Positions 1 to 12,095 of a stretch of DNA of 64,000 nucleotides are shown here, one piece after another. Source of the DNA: Plasmopara viticola. Taxonomy: Eukaryota; Oomycota; Peronosporomycetes; Peronosporales; Peronosporaceae. The notes beneath the pieces were generated by a model. The model worked only from the letters and a program-made list of their open reading frames with translations. It had not been told where the DNA came from and did not search any database. The first letter of the stretch is position 1; each line of letters opens with the position of its first letter. Both the position numbers and the translations under genes were made by a program. The stretch spans positions 124,001 through 188,000 of the forward strand of contig MBPM02000041.1 of the NCBI GenBank assembly GCA_001695595.3, given 5' to 3'.

Positions 1-102
1 ATAGTGAAGACGAGGAAGTAAAGGAAGAGAAGCGATTGTGTGTTTTAAAATCCGGCATAGACTAGGTATATACTAAGATGATGGAAGAGTACAATAGCCT
101 AC

Positions 103-285
103 ATGGAAACACTTGCTATAAAGAGAATTCAAGAAGATCTAAATCTACGAGATGAAAATCAGTAACGTGAGAATGATGCTTAAATCCTTTTCGTAGGCAA
201 TGTTATCCAAAGAAGAAATGAAGTAGTAAAAGGCCAAAATGATAGGCTGGCTTTAAGAAAAAATGTTAGAGATGAACGTTGTTAA
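103..285 (+). pseudogene. short charged, coiled-coil-like frame with two stops
   Basis: One frame reads as a highly charged Glu/Lys/Arg/Asn-rich helix from an ATG at 103 to a TAA at 283, interrupted by two in-frame stops (TAA after Asp-Glu-Asn-Gln, and another TAA six codons later). The composition suggests a coiled coil. I do not recognise a family. It lies at the edge of the virus-like relic block and may be part of it, but nothing in the sequence proves that. It is equally compatible with chance or with a broken host gene. Confidence 0.25.
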
Positions 286-939
286 AGAACCTTTTTTTCA
301 TATTTTATTAACTTTTTTATTAGAAAGATAATGGCAGCAACAATAAATGCGCCAAGTAGACAGTAATCAGGAGTAAATTGATTTTCTGTCAAAAGTTAAA
401 GCCTTCTCTTCCTATTTTTGTATGGCATAATGCTAATCATTTTTCCAAACACTATTAGTGCATCCTATGCAATCACTTCAACTTTTGCTTCAATCTCTTA
501 CTTTCAACTGTGACACAACTTACCATAGTGTTCCAACGATATTGAAAAATATGTTAATTCTCCTCGAGTCGTCTATCAAAAGTTGTGTATATGGACCCAC
601 GTACGAAACTGAAGATGAGACTATGGCAGATATCGTAACTCGACTGGGCGTAGTCCAAGATTGATTCAAATATTGCCTTGTACATTGAATCAAAATCAAC
701 ATGATATTCCGCCGACACCAACCGTGTATATGTCTAATCCAGAGACGTGGAAATAGCCGATGGCGGTGCAATCTTAACACCAAGTCTGCCGAAGAATACT
801 CTTACTCAACGTGTATTTGCAGGCATCTATTTCAAATCGTAGGTTGCGGTCGTGTTTAAATATGCACTCTTAGTCTTGGTAGCATTCGTTGCTTTGTCAA
901 ACTGTAAGTTTCAACAATTGAAGCGCTAGACATTCTCAT

Positions 940-2700
940 GAAATTGGTATATCATATTTAGCACTTCCATCGTTAAGCGCAGTAGACGCTTTAAAGCAGA
1001 TGCTTCCAGAGTTAGGTTTGATCAGAGCTGGTTCAAACGAGCTACTATTCGATGTATCAGTGTTAGATATCATCCTATCAACAGTGTCCGAAGCAAAATA
1101 GACACCCACCGCCGCCTGGTGTCGGTAAAGATCCAGAATAAATTGGACAAAAAGCATCTGCTGTCGTGGCAAGGGTATATGTATGTGGAGAACCGCTTTT
1201 GTAAGGCTGCGTTTTATGCGTTCGAGACGTTTGGGACGTAAGACCCACATATGCCTTGCAATTCCAATTGATTTAAAACAAATTTACGCTTGTTGCTGAA
1301 ACACCGCTGAGGAATGAGCTCGGATTGTCGGTTGATATGAGATTCAACCGGAGTACGTTTTGTTGTTCTTGGAGCGATAATCAGACCACTAGAGTCAGAG
1401 ATTTTTTAGAAGTCTATCGATTCTTGATCCGCTCTTCACCATAGTAACGCGAATTATCTGTGCTGGATGTATCGAAAGACATAAATCAACACCTGAAGTA
1501 TTAAGTGTCATTGTCTTTGACGACTAAAACGCACGGAAATTACTATGATGTTGTAATCAAAATAAGCACCAGCAGATGTCATTGCCGGTCCACTGAAATT
1601 TGAATTTGTGTAGTCAATATTGAGACCAACAGAGGTATTGATCGTATCGACTGTGATGTTAGGCGAAGCCATACTTGTTGAAGCAGGAAGGATAGAGCAT
1701 CCTGGGTTTATAGCTGTTTGTAATTAAGAGATAAATTAAGCATTATAGCTTTTGAAGCGGCAACACGTCCTTGAGTAATCGACAGTAAAAAACCTATTGG
1801 AGTTTAAATACCAGTGTTTATTCCAGTTCCAGTTTCAGACCTACCTCACTCAAATCGTTGGTAGAGTTCTAGTGCCGACGTTTTTGTTTGAATCGATCAG
1901 CATTCAAAAGCTTCATTATGGTGAAAATACAGCATGTTTGGATTGCTTGCTGAATTACGTTTGACTCTAATTTTTCAGCATAAAGATTGCTTATGAATTT
2001 AAATAGCAGCAAAACTATTTGGATTAATATCAGTTGTGGAAACAGAAACGGTGCTAGTTAGAACTTCAAACGTTTAAGATTTGGTTTCCTCTGAATGCTC
2101 CAGTAAATCTTGAAGATGAAATCGAGGCGATACCGTGATAGCCTTATAAATATCGAATGCCAGAAGCTTCAAAGCTTGAGCAGTTCCAGCGGTAGTTATA
2201 ATTACATTGTTCATATGAGCACCAGCTGCAGTAAAGAATGCTTCGCTAAGCTATGATCCAGTTGTTTCAATATAGAATGGAATATCAACACACTCTAGTA
2301 AGCAGCAACTTCAAATAAAGATTTGTTGTACCGAAGAATCCAATACAAAGAAGATTATTCAAAGAACCAGATTTAACATAACTAAAAGCAATCTCAGCTT
2401 GATAATTACCAGAGTTATTGTAGCTGTATACATTCCTGAATTAGAAGCCGGTGTTATATTTAAGATGAAAAGAAATCGAACTGTATCAATGAATTTAATA
2501 CATATGTCATCACGATTGATTATGTCTCGATTAGTAAACTAAAATGAGAGAGCTTAATCTTAGCTATAACGTCAAAGGCGCATGATAATCTACCCAAATC
2601 TAGCGCAGAACCATCAATTATAACCGAACCGCAATCGAGGTCACCAGCAACGCTTAATGCTGACAACGTATCAACACCAGCAAGTCGCCATCAATTTTGA
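940..2700 (-). pseudogene. decayed fibre-type repeat protein of virus-like origin
   Basis: Read on the minus strand, several separate patches match one repeat style known from phage tail-fibre and giant-virus fibre-like proteins. Around 2600-2640 there is a patch of the form G-S-V-I-I-D-G-S-A-L-D-L-G. Around 2150-2200 there is A-G-T-A-Q-A-L-K-L-L-A-F-D-I. Around 1740-1800 there is I-T-Q-G-R-V-A-A-S-K-A-I-M-L-N. Around 1600-1690 there is a longer open patch containing N-I-T-V-D-T-I-N-T and later Y-T-N-S-N-F-S-G-P-A-M-T-S. The lowest part, 936-1250, stays open for about 100 codons and ends at a stop. Frames change and stops intervene, so this is not a working gene. The same repeat style, better preserved, occurs at 55317 on the other strand. 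The name of the family is not certain. The virus link is inferred from the repeat style and from the helicase and capsid-like neighbours. Confidence 0.5.
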
Positions 2701-3438
2701 GCGCCTAAAACTATGGTAACATTATGGTAAGATACGCATTAGGTGCGCTAAAGAAGGAGCTATTCAATCAGAGAGAATTGATAATTAAAGGAAGAGACAT
2801 TGTAATCACTGTACTATTCAATGCAAAACCTCTACGAATTGATACCGAAGTTGGAGGTTGAGGGGTTTATTCATTACAAGCACTTCGAGCTGCCATTCCG
2901 CCTGTGTGTAGCATCGCCAAATGGGTCAGAAAAGAAAACACCGTGCTGTGTTTAATATCCCTTTTAGTTTAGTGTATTGCGAAGATTGTGATATGCACAA
3001 ATACCAACGAGAAACTTAAAATCATCACAAGGTCGCTATCGATAATGTTTTAGTCATCAAGGAAGGAATCGGTTCAGCATTGAGTGAATATAACATCAAA
3101 TTAAGTAATTTGATCATATTCTGTGATCTTGTGTTAAAATAAAGAAAACTCAAGCACGAATTGGACAATGCTTTATCTGAGAACTAAAGCTGGGATGACA
3201 GGCAATTTACGATTTGCAAAGCATTTTTGGTATGCCATGGCTACTCTTTGCATGTGATAAGTGGCCGAATTCTAAAGCAGAGAGACCTTGTAATCATACG
3301 TCGCGACTTCAAGACTTAATTTTCAATCAAAACATTCTTCGATCTCTCAAAGAACAACGTCTGAAAAAAGTGAACACGATGATTGAAGATATGATTGATA
3401 GAAATATCCACACGAATTAGTTTTCAATTTGTAAGAAA
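2701..3438. other. no recognisable gene
   Basis: AT-rich sequence between the fibre-like relic and the capsid-like fragment. A 68-codon open stretch at 3214-3420 (+) has no features I recognise. The piece is probably further decayed element sequence. Confidence 0.3.
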
Positions 3439-3834
3439 AATATGTACCTACACGTTTCAGCTCAAATTAATAATGCTGCATTTAGAGATATAATTGGATT
3501 TACACCAGCTACATACCCCTCCTCTCAATCAACTAGCGTCTATTCGATCTAAATAATTTTGGCTTCGATGATGGACCCAACAGCCGCTTTGGGTCTCACT
3601 AGTCCGTAAGTAAACATTTCAATCGCAAACAACAATTAAGTACTACAAACATCTACTTCTGCTGAAGCTGAATGTGGCAAATTGATCGCAAATTCGCAGG
3701 GACAAAGCTTAGCTTGTACACCAATGCATGGAGATATTTCAGAATTGATGTTGACGTTTCTGGATCAAAATATGACTTCGATCGGATATAACAATATCAA
3801 TTTGTGTTTCCGTTTGTCGAATCAACCAAAGAAG
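3439..3834 (+). pseudogene. penton/minor-capsid-like fragment with three stops
   Basis: A single plus frame from Asn-Met at about 3439 to a TAG near 3834 reads coherently across three in-frame stops. The N-terminal part has the pattern N-N-A-A-F-R-D-I-I-G-F-T-P-A-T-Y-P. The C-terminal part ends with E-L-M-L-T-F-L-D-Q-N-M followed by a short strand-rich tail. A C-terminus of the form 'leucine-threonine-phenylalanine-x-Asp, then a beta strand' is what I recall from minor capsid (penton-type) proteins of Polinton-like viruses, adintoviruses and related large DNA viruses. The identification rests on that recollection and on the helicase relic nearby. Structure-based comparison would be decisive. 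It converges with a minus-strand frame that ends at 3797. Confidence 0.4.
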
Positions 3835-4205
3835 TAGCAACAAAAAACTGAGATATTAAATGGAATACGAACGCAAAATACAAATTGAGGGGAACTTGAG
3901 CGTCAAAGCGGACATTCTGAGCTTCATTTATGAGCCATGCACGAAGTGAATTAGCTGATGCATCAGCATTGGCACCTTGCGGTACAGCTGGATACTTGAT
4001 AATCTGTACAAAAGCACCAGGATCGTCTTGTTTGACGACGTAGTTGGCCAAGTCAATCGTGACAGGAGTCAGGAGATCCATAGAGGATGCACCACATCTA
4101 ATCTTGAATGATCCTTTGGGTTTGTTTCCTTCATCCAGCTTCGCGATCTGCTGGCGTTGTCCAATGTCTTTCGTTGTATTTTTTTCGGCATTTCGCTTCT
4201 TTTAA
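3797..4205 (-). pseudogene. unrecognised fragment in the virus-like block
   Basis: This minus-strand frame is open from just after a TAA near 4205 to a stop at 3797, about 135 codons. The part before the first internal Met (4081) is lysine/glutamine-rich. The central part contains T-P-V-T-I-D-L-A-N-Y, then D-D-P-G-A-F-V-Q-I-I-K-Y-P-A, and an alanine/asparagine-rich helix. The residue pattern is protein-like rather than random. The last 20 or so residues may be read-through into unrelated sequence. I do not recognise the family. Position suggests a structural or morphogenesis protein of the same decayed element. Confidence 0.35.
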
Positions 4206-5489
4206 TGGAAAAAGCGGCAAGTCTGAGACTAAAAAAAAGTAGCTAACATAACAAAAAGCCCCCACATTGGAGTTTCATCAATGTGGTTGATTATGCCATT
4301 GTCCCTTTGACCACCAACCTAATAGCCCACTACTCTTGTCACTAAAAAGTCAGAATCACCAGAAAATACGAACCCTAGACTTCTGAACGTAAACGAGCCG
4401 AACCGATATTTACAAATAATGGCCAAAAGAAACTGTAGGCACTACAAATCGAATGGGTCGCCTGACGCACCATGAGTCCCACCTTTTGCTGAATTACAGC
4501 CAACCAGATTAAAGTTACACATTTTATATGACCAAGGTTATGTCATCCACTTACCGCCCGCAACACGGAAATAGCTCTGCTTGTCATGTCAATGATTGAC
4601 AAGTCAAGCAGATAGTCATATTCCTCACAGTAACAATGCTTTTGAAAGTCACATTTAGTGAGTCACCACTATGGTAACTCATCGGCGTAATTTTTGTTAA
4701 TGTCTATTCATTTATTCTCTAAGTCATTACAGAACTATCTTTATTTACATGAGTTGCCAATACTCAATATATATAGTATAATGTGGTGGAAAAATACTTG
4801 ACATGGCACTGAAGATAAGTGAAAGAAAGTTGTATAAAAGTTCTACTCATGCTGCCTCTTATACCTAGAGGTGTAATTAGAAGCAATGGAGAGCAGTGTA
4901 AGCTAGCTTGCAATGAAGAGCAATGTGGCTAGCAACAAACCACTATAGATTAGAGAATTTTTGTCCTGGAGAGTGATATAGTGGAAGAAATGCATCGAAA
5001 GCAAATACTCCAGTCATCGCTAAGGTTGTTGATGCACCAGCGCCTTTGGTGACCGAAACTGTCGAGGCCTCGAATGTCGAAGAAAGCAAAAATAGATTTG
5101 GGTAAATGAATTATCTAATCGACCACAGATACTGCGGTATATAGGGAGAGATAAAATTTGAAAAAATTGGACGATATTTACAATTTTGACGATAAAGACG
5201 AGGTCAATCTAGCGAAGACAAATTGAATTCGCCACAATGTGGCTCAATTACACACAAGCAGTGGAGATGTCGCAATTCACAAGTTCGAGAGATAATCACA
5301 CGAATCTGCTCAATGAGCATGACATCTTATAGATGTTTAATCGTGAGACCAAAGTCGAGCAGTGTTAGGAAGATGGTGCTCGATATGCAACACACAACTT
5401 GCTTGAGAAAGCAAGGTGACGATGAAAGCCGGAACAATACCAAAGTTATAGATAAAACGCAGATCATTAATTTCCATCCTAGATAATTG
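4206..5489. other. mostly non-coding, traces of decayed coding sequence
   Basis: No gene is supported. A short Ala/Val/Glu-rich frame near 5030-5100 and an 87-codon frame at 5223-5486 (+) are open but have no recognisable features. An imperfect hairpin (CTTGTCA and TGACAAG about 10 bases apart) lies near 4580-4605. The stretch probably includes the broken N-terminal part of the following helicase relic. Confidence 0.3.
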
Positions 5490-6870
5490 GCGTTAAACGC
5501 AAAGTGAAGGAGCTCGGATGTCCGAGAATTCGCAGACTCCCAGAGACAAAGCCAGAGGATAGTGTTCAGGCCAAAACTGTGCCCTGGTGATCCACTAAAG
5601 ACATCACCGATCAGAATGCGATCAAATCAAAGACTTCTAAGGAGATCGTTGATGACATTGTATTTCTGGGTAAAGATCTTTTTTGCGAGAGCAACAAGGT
5701 TGATTCATATTATTTACCATCACTGCGCAATGTCGCAATAGATATATCTAAACTTACACTGCTGATCCGACGAATCGTTGTGCGAACGGATAACAACGGC
5801 TTGCCGATGTGATATGGAAAGTGTAATACACAGATTTGTTTCAGGGAGGGACGAGTGGATTCAATTAAATTCAACACAGTTATAGAAGTATTTCAAACTT
5901 ACAAAATGGCCATTTTTACAAATATAGTCCAAAGTACAAGCCAGTACTTACTCACCTGAAAATAAATGTCATTCTCAACGTAGTAACGCATTTGTTGAAT
6001 CTTGAATCTACCGATGTCCATTCATATGACCCATATGACGCCTACATGAACGATCATCGTGTATTTAATGTATAAAGTGGGTTCACACATGTGTAGGATG
6101 TTAGGTATGATCTTGAGTAGTGAGTTGCTGTCTGGCTCGATCATACCAAATATGTATTCTCTGATGGTAATGATGCTGTGTATAAGTTTTTTGTGGAGTA
6201 CTTATCTCATCTGGTTCAAAAGCCACGTAAAAAGACGAAGCTCGTGTCTCTTATCAAAGGGACACACGGATGTGGCAAAGAGCTCTTCGTTTGATCCCTT
6301 TCATTGTTTTGTGATTGACTCCGAGAGTAGTCTTGTATATCCGTCAACGGATCATATCGCTGCTCGATTCAACAGATTTTGATACAACCAATTGTCAATC
6401 GTACTTGACGAAGCCTTTGACTTGAAGAGTTGCTCTATGAACAATCAAAGAAAGAATTTGATTTTCGACATTCGTACAAAGATTGAACGCAAGGGTCTCG
6501 AAACATTCGTAGTCAATGACGCAAACTATGCAATCTTGTCGGACAATGAATTTGGCGCCATCGAAGTCAATGATCGTAGATACATGTATCTTGTTGCCTA
6601 TGAAATACTCTAGCTAACCTCGATGCAGGTGTGACATTTTGCATTACCTCGCACGTGTTGGTTTGACAAATTACAGACCATAACTCCCTCTCTCACGAAG
6701 TATAAGAAGCAATTTAAAGCAGAGCAAAGCATTGACGTGGTGATGTGCTTCTGAATTTGTTTTATGAGATACTGAGTGATGAGAAGAAGATGGTGACATT
6801 CAAAAAGCATCAAGGTCTGATGGGTGTAATAGATACTTAAGGTGGGCCGAAACGAGCGGAGAGTCTCGAA
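5490..6870 (+). pseudogene. virus-type primase-helicase (SF3-like) relic
   Basis: Read across frameshifts and stops, the plus strand gives the ordered motifs of a superfamily 3 helicase of the DUF5906/primase-helicase kind found in Polinton-like viruses, virophages and large DNA viruses. A P-loop of form G-T-H-G-C-G-K-E lies at 6259-6282, where the usual Ser/Thr after Lys is replaced by Glu. A phenylalanine-asparagine element and a hydrophobic strand ending in D-E-A lie at 6400-6420 (Walker B). A lysine-rich segment follows, then a strand ending S-D-N at about 6535-6550 (motif C/sensor position) and D-R-R-Y at 6572-6583 (arginine-finger region). Upstream (5490-5960) an Arg/Lys-rich and then leucine-rich frame could be the primase-helicase N-terminus. 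At least two stops (after the P-loop and before the Walker B frame) and several frame changes show it is dead. In life such a protein would unwind or prime replicating element DNA. Confidence 0.6.
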
Positions 6871-6884
6871 CATTTTTCTAAAGC

Positions 6885-7120
6885 TCGTTGTATTGCTTGT
6901 TCTGTTCATAAACCACTTCTTGATTGGCTTTCCAGTATTTCATTGTGTTCTCTTAATGCCTTTGTCGCTTCAGTACCCCAAAATGGAGAAACCTTTTTCA
7001 CGCATCTTTTCTAGTAAATGTTGAACCTCAAGGTTTCGTATACAAGAAGCTGGGATCTAAGCTTATAGTGCTTGATGATTATTTATTTGAACTCGTTGGA
7101 CCATCCTCGGATAAATTGTA
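6885..7120 (+). repeat. imperfect tandem duplication, unit 1
   Basis: This unit resembles 7370-7545. Shared landmarks, in order, are a 'gttcataaac' / 'gttcacataaac' start, a T-rich run with 'tttcattg' or 'tttcgttg', 'atgcctttgt', 'tttcag' or 'cttcag', and later 'agcttat' followed by 'tgatgattat' or 'cacgatgcac'. Around the last landmark both read L-G-x-x-L-I-V-L in one frame, so the duplicated piece may be part of a coding region of the virus-like element. Divergence is too high for a precise boundary. Confidence 0.35.
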
Positions 7121-7369
7121 ATCTCACTCGTTGTATTCCGAGTATTCCACGCTTAAAACAGACTGATGCCCATTGATGCAATATTTGAGTAAATTGAACG
7201 TGCTACCGACATGGCAAAGATAAATTTGACTTTAAACGTTTAATAAACTAGATTGATTATGACTAGTGTCATACCGGTAACATTTACTTCTTAAGATAAA
7301 AAAAACATTTCAGTCCAACCAATGCTGATGTTATGAAAGAAGAGTTTGTTTGTGACGGACAAATTCATT

Positions 7370-7545
7370 ACCTTTCGACCGTGTACCGTCGCGTTCACAT
7401 AAACTTTTCAGCTTTTTCGATTCCATTATTTCGTTGTTTTTTTGTTATGCCTTTGTTATTTCAGCGATGCAGCGTAAGCTCGGACCTCAGCTTATCGTTC
7501 TTCACGATGCACTAAATATTCTTTTCTGTCTCTTTGTTTTATAGA
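7370..7545 (+). repeat. imperfect tandem duplication, unit 2
   Basis: This is the second unit of the roughly 480-bp-spaced duplication, with the same ordered landmarks as the first unit. It contains the short L-G-x-x-L-I-V-L frame near 7470-7505. No family is recognised. Confidence 0.35.
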
Positions 7546-7850
7546 AATCAGATTCAAAGTAGACACTTTTGTTGATACATCTTAGTTTGTTTATCCAATA
7601 ATTTATATAGAGTTTAAAAGGTTACTTATAAGAACTAAAAATCTTAAATCTATAAACACCATGTTTTAAAATCAGTGGATCCGATATTAAAATTTGAATA
7701 ATTGATTTTGTCTTATCAGTCGACTGTCTTCTTGTTAAACTCAATAATTGCCACACCAACATGACAACATTACTGGAAAAAATGAGTAATTTTTATAATT
7801 CCTTTCGATAATGTTGATAAAGGATCTTTGATTAAAATAGAGCTTTTTAC

Positions 7851-8267
7851 TTATACAAGTCGCAAGCTTTCATCTTCGATACGACGACGAGTCATTGAAG
7901 GAGCCATTTCCACACCGCTGACTGATTTGACTAGACCATACAATAGAGTAGCTTTAGGTCCGACCGCGGTGGCAATACAATCCAATATTTTAGAAGTGAT
8001 CGGCTTCCAGTTGTCAATGAGGAAGGTACCAATTCTCTGAGCGGCAGATTTGATTTCTTGACACAAGCTTCTCGAATAGTCAGGGGCACTAAGGCCTGAT
8101 TGTTGAGTACGAAGCAATTTTCACATATGTCGTGTCATTGCTTTGTCAGCCTCGTAAGTTTTCAAAAACTTCTTGTAATTCGCAGGGAAGAAGCTTGATG
8201 ATGACTTTTGTTCTAGTACGGAGGGGCTTGCCTCGTAGGTGTTTGCCAGCCTGCACGTAGCTTAAAT
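7851..8267 (-). pseudogene. unrecognised ~139-codon frame with one stop
   Basis: On the minus strand one frame runs from about 8267 to a stop at 7851, broken by a single TGA next to the sequence M-T-R-H-M. The N-terminal third is Ser/Lys-rich with K-K-F-L-K-T-Y-E-A-D. The C-terminal two thirds are helical and hydrophobic, with a run of Ile, Leu, Ala and Val around T-S-K-I-L-D-C-I-A and G-L-V-K-S-V, followed by an Arg/Glu-rich end. The amphipathic or membrane-seeking helix and basic tail would fit a small virion or membrane-associated protein of the neighbouring relic, but this is only a guess from position. No family is recognised. Confidence 0.35.
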
Positions 8268-9910
8268 GAACAAAAAACTTCTATACTTCAGTTTAATTAT
8301 CGATAAATGCTATATTTAGAACAGAAACAAAATGATGAACGCAGGTAAACCTTAAACACTCAGTCTGGACAAAAGTAACAAAATTATTTTTTGTGACATT
8401 AGTCCACAAAACAAACAAGATCAACCGGCGTTGCGCAACTAATGGTCTCCAAATGAGTTACTCGCCAACATCTAGTAATTAAGTAAATATGACGACTTTT
8501 TATTTTCAACGACATTCAGGCTACAGAAGTCGACAATTGTTGCGCTTGCAATGAGCATCTGCACGAGCAAAGATAGTCTGATCCTTGCGTTGAATGCCAT
8601 GTGTAGAATGGTCATGAACAGATACCGGGATACATTAGCCTTTTACAATACAGTTCAGGAGGAACTGAGCAAGCGAATAAGGCTGCAAAGCTAGAACTCT
8701 CCAGAGAAAGAGAAAATGGATCAGCTATGAAGAGTTTATGTCCGTCCCTAGTAAAGCGAAAAAGGTGCATGGAAACGTATGGTTCAAAAAAACTTCTCGC
8801 GATCAGAGTTGGAGCAGCTAGCCAAACCTCAGAGAATTGCTTATTTAAAGCTTTTGTCCGACTTGGTTACGCTGCGCTTGAAAGTATAATATCCACTTCT
8901 TTTGATTGAGCAAGCGTTCTTTTTACCCGCCATCTTAATGACACAAGAAACGTTCAGCTTTCGGGGTTGCAAATCATTTAGTTGGATGGTATGACGATGA
9001 GCTTGATTAAGTCGAATTCTCGATCAATCTCTTGGAAGGAAGACGGAAAAGCTACTTGGCGTTCTTCGAACAGACAACCTGATGAGTAAGATTATGCTTT
9101 TTGAGCAATAGCTTACGGCTAGTTGTATAAAAGCTCTTTTTTGAAATAAATTGGAAAGCTGGTGTCGATGAACATGATTCGACACATTACTGAGTCAAAT
9201 TTGATCAGTCGCCAACCTAAGCTAGGCTCGCCGATCGTGAAAGGATAATTCACATGCCAAATTTCTTCACGGTATCGTGGATGCTAATACAAGCTTCAAC
9301 AAAACGCGAATCGATAAAATGCTTCAGACACGAATGTCGTTTAAGCATGAGCTAGCACCTGTTGCGACGCCCGCTGCAAAGCCTTTGGGCAGACCCAAAC
9401 ACCGTCGCAAATGCATACTCCATGAAGATTTTACCCTTCTGAAAGCAAAAAAACGCTTGAGGTTGATATCTGTAATATCTTATATATTTGCGATAACATG
9501 CATGGCGATCATGGAGCAGAACCAAGAACATACACACCAAATGCCGAGATTTTCCGCATGAAAAATCGACTCAAAAAAATCAGCAATAGTCATCTTGCTA
9601 AGACGCAAAACAAGACGAAAAGGCCTTATATTCATTGGTCTTGCGGAGCTGCTTAACTTCAGGCACGAGTCTAAGAAATTCTTGTCCTTAAGTCTTTGAC
9701 CACAGAAATCACTTAATTAGCCAATCCAATATATTTTAAGGTATTCAATTTATATCGAGCGCAATATCTTACTTGTCGATTAAGTGGATTCTTTATTTTG
9801 TAAAAGCATCCATGACTTTATGTAAAGCATCGTATACATAAGTTTAAGACTGTACCTATCAATCTGTACAATTCAAAGGAATAGACTTTTAGACCAGAAG
9901 AAAGTTCCAG
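8268..9910. other. unassigned stretch with weak coding traces
   Basis: Plus-strand frames near 8550-8690, 8740-8890 and 9262-9561 are protein-like. The last has no ATG at its beginning and reads on from an upstream open frame; it contains a basic central part around G-R-P-K-H-R-R-K. I see no recognisable domain and no gene I can support. The piece lies between the virus-like block and the first gypsy LTR, so it could belong to either or be old host sequence. Confidence 0.3.
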
Positions 9911-10330
9911 ATGTCTCGTTATCATTGGGAATCAAAAGACCTTATTGGCCAAAGAATAAATATGGTAGTGTTAAAAGCCAGATTGAGTAAAGATATATGA
10001 TAGCCTTCACGATGGTTGCAGCAGATGGCTTAGAGCCGCCAGTAAGGCTGTAGCAAGAAAACAAGTCGTAAAAGCTCCCTGACTTGCATTAAGCAACAAA
10101 CATTCCTCCTCTTCTACCGACTTTGCCCCGTTCGCGCCTCAGCCTCGTCCAATTGCCGACTTTGAATTAGCTTCCTCCGCGACTGTTATACAGTAGCGCT
10201 TGTCGTGCAAAGCTAAAGAGCTAAAAGCAAGGGCGCACGTGGTCAGGCGAGTCACCCTGTGTTTATTGGTACGAGTTCCATGGTTGAGAGATCAAGGTTG
10301 CAAAGGATAGTCTCTCAGCACGAACTTAAC
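9911..10330 (+). repeat. Ty3/gypsy LTR-like region, copy A
   Basis: This segment shares an ordered set of landmarks with those at 19270, 45930 and 54405 and, inverted, at 26690 and 52330. They are a start resembling 'tgtctcgttatcattgg', 'accttattggc', 'agccaga' plus 'gagtaaaga', 'ggctgtagcaaga', 'ttaagcaacaaac', 'caccgacttt', 'cgcctcagcct' and 'cgcgactgt'. In copies A, B and C it is followed by gag-like coding traces. In the copies at 52 and 54 kb it follows integrase/chromodomain traces. That placement at both ends identifies it as the LTR. Exact ends and target duplication cannot be fixed because the copies are diverged. Confidence 0.6.
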
Positions 10331-10574
10331 ATTCTGCGGTTGGTGAAAGTGGCTGCAAGCTAGTGTGGTACAAGCAACCGGTACTCCTTCAGTTGGTTTA
10401 ATGACGTTGCATGTTGGTAAATACCTGTCCACCTACTGGAAACACGGGTAAGAATTTTCTGATAAGTTATCCGTTTGGCTTTGCTTGATCTACATTTAAT
10501 AATTTCAATCTTGTTCATTCGGCTTTGTTGTATAGGAAAACGAAAAAACTTGCGAACTCACAAACCCATTAATA

Positions 10575-12095
10575 ATGCGACTAGGCTTCCGACAAGCCGT
10601 GCTCGACAAGCTTCGAAAAGACTTGTGGTTATCAGCAGTGAAACAGCTGAATCTTGTCCAACTGATTCGAAACGAAATCCTAAATTGTAAGGAGTCAGGT
10701 GCCAGAAGATTAATTTGCGATATCACAAAAACCCAAACTGCCGTGTTTGGCAGATCCGAGAGCTTTTGGAAGGTTCATTAGACCACTATATCCATTTATA
10801 CAAATGCGTAGACCATCTCTCAACCCAGGATCTAGTTAAAAGAGCCGAATAAGTGCTCTCGTTGACAATAAATTTCACGGCCAACGTCGTGCTCAAGTTC
10901 ACAAGCGCCGGCTTCGTAAACTGCGGCAAGTGCCAATGACCAAACTACTCGGGCTAATGCATCTACTCCTTCAGCAACAGCGGGATCAAGTTCAAGTGCA
11001 AGCTCAAGTGCAAGCCCAAGTGCTACAAGCTAATGAGCGCTTGGGGTTTTTCGTCACATCAAGAGGCGAGCAAAAGACAAACGATCCTTCTGTTAATGAA
11101 ATGAGATTCGGCGAAGATATTTAAAAAAAAATCTTCACAACAGAGCAGTACTAAGCCAATAAGAGCCACTCGATATTTTAGACGTGACGCATATCTCAAG
11201 TAATTCCGAGAAAATCGTTTCAAATCGGTACCATGCCTATATCGCCGACTGCGAGCGCATGGACTTGCACACTCGTTTGTGCACACGCTTCAGGCCAAGG
11301 GTATTAGGTATGATTTTTGAGAGTGGATGTTTCACCCGAAACAAAGGATAACTATCCACGAATACGACTCTAAATATCGGGACTTAGTGCCCTGATTATA
11401 TTGGAAAATTAATGCATTGGAAAAAAGGCTCTTTCTTCTTGATAAATTTCCAGGAAAAAAACGCACATCGAATAGACTTAGAGTACTCTTCAAGGGGCCA
11501 CAGAAGTTGCCACCAGCTTCGAGTTTGCCTATTACTCTGGTAAACCAAATCGTACATCAGCCAAGTTGCTCAAGACGGTTCTTACAATATTAAGCTATCC
11601 GGCGAACAAGTCGTGACTTAGGTTCAAAAGCGTTTTCAAAAAATTGAAGGAAAAGGACGACAATTAGACTCAATCGTCAACATGTAACAATTGTGGTGCT
11701 ATCGGCCACTTATTGTGGCAATGTACCGCACTCAATCGTGAAGAAGCGAAATGTCATCTTAAAAATACAATGTATGCTATTCTCGATACAAAAGCGCAAG
11801 CTACAAAGAAGTGGATTAAGAGAGACCCGTCACCGTCTTTATCGACAGTGGATGTCATTTAATGGTGTATTCAAATACTTGTTGAAGCTCGAAGTAATCG
11901 AGGGTAAGATGATGCAAGTCGACTCTGAATTCGACCAGGTTGTTTACCATCCCCGACGAATTGTAAACATATTGCAAATATCTTGTTTGCTTTAACATCG
12001 GGAACGTTCCAGGTCATGCATGCTCCTGCTACAAGGATCTTATCATTGGCATGATGTGGCTTCAGTAAGCGTTAGTCGCTACCGCCCACCAAAGC
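10575..12095 (+). pseudogene. Ty3/gypsy gag-protease relic, copy A
   Basis: The frames shift, but in order one sees a Gag N-terminal helix with D-K-L-R-K-D-L-W and K-Q-L-N-L-V-Q-L (about 10590-10680) and a Gln/Val/Ala repeat (10985-11030). Next comes a capsid-like patch R-F-R-P-K-D-F-E around 11280-11400 and a zinc knuckle beginning C-N-N-C-G-A-I-G-H (11680-11730). After these lies a retropepsin patch with the expected D-S-G partly intact (about 11830-11870) and an I-I-G-M-x-W-L-type protease C-terminus (about 12035-12070). Stops are frequent. The same order occurs in copies B and C, so this is one old family, dead here. Confidence 0.65.
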
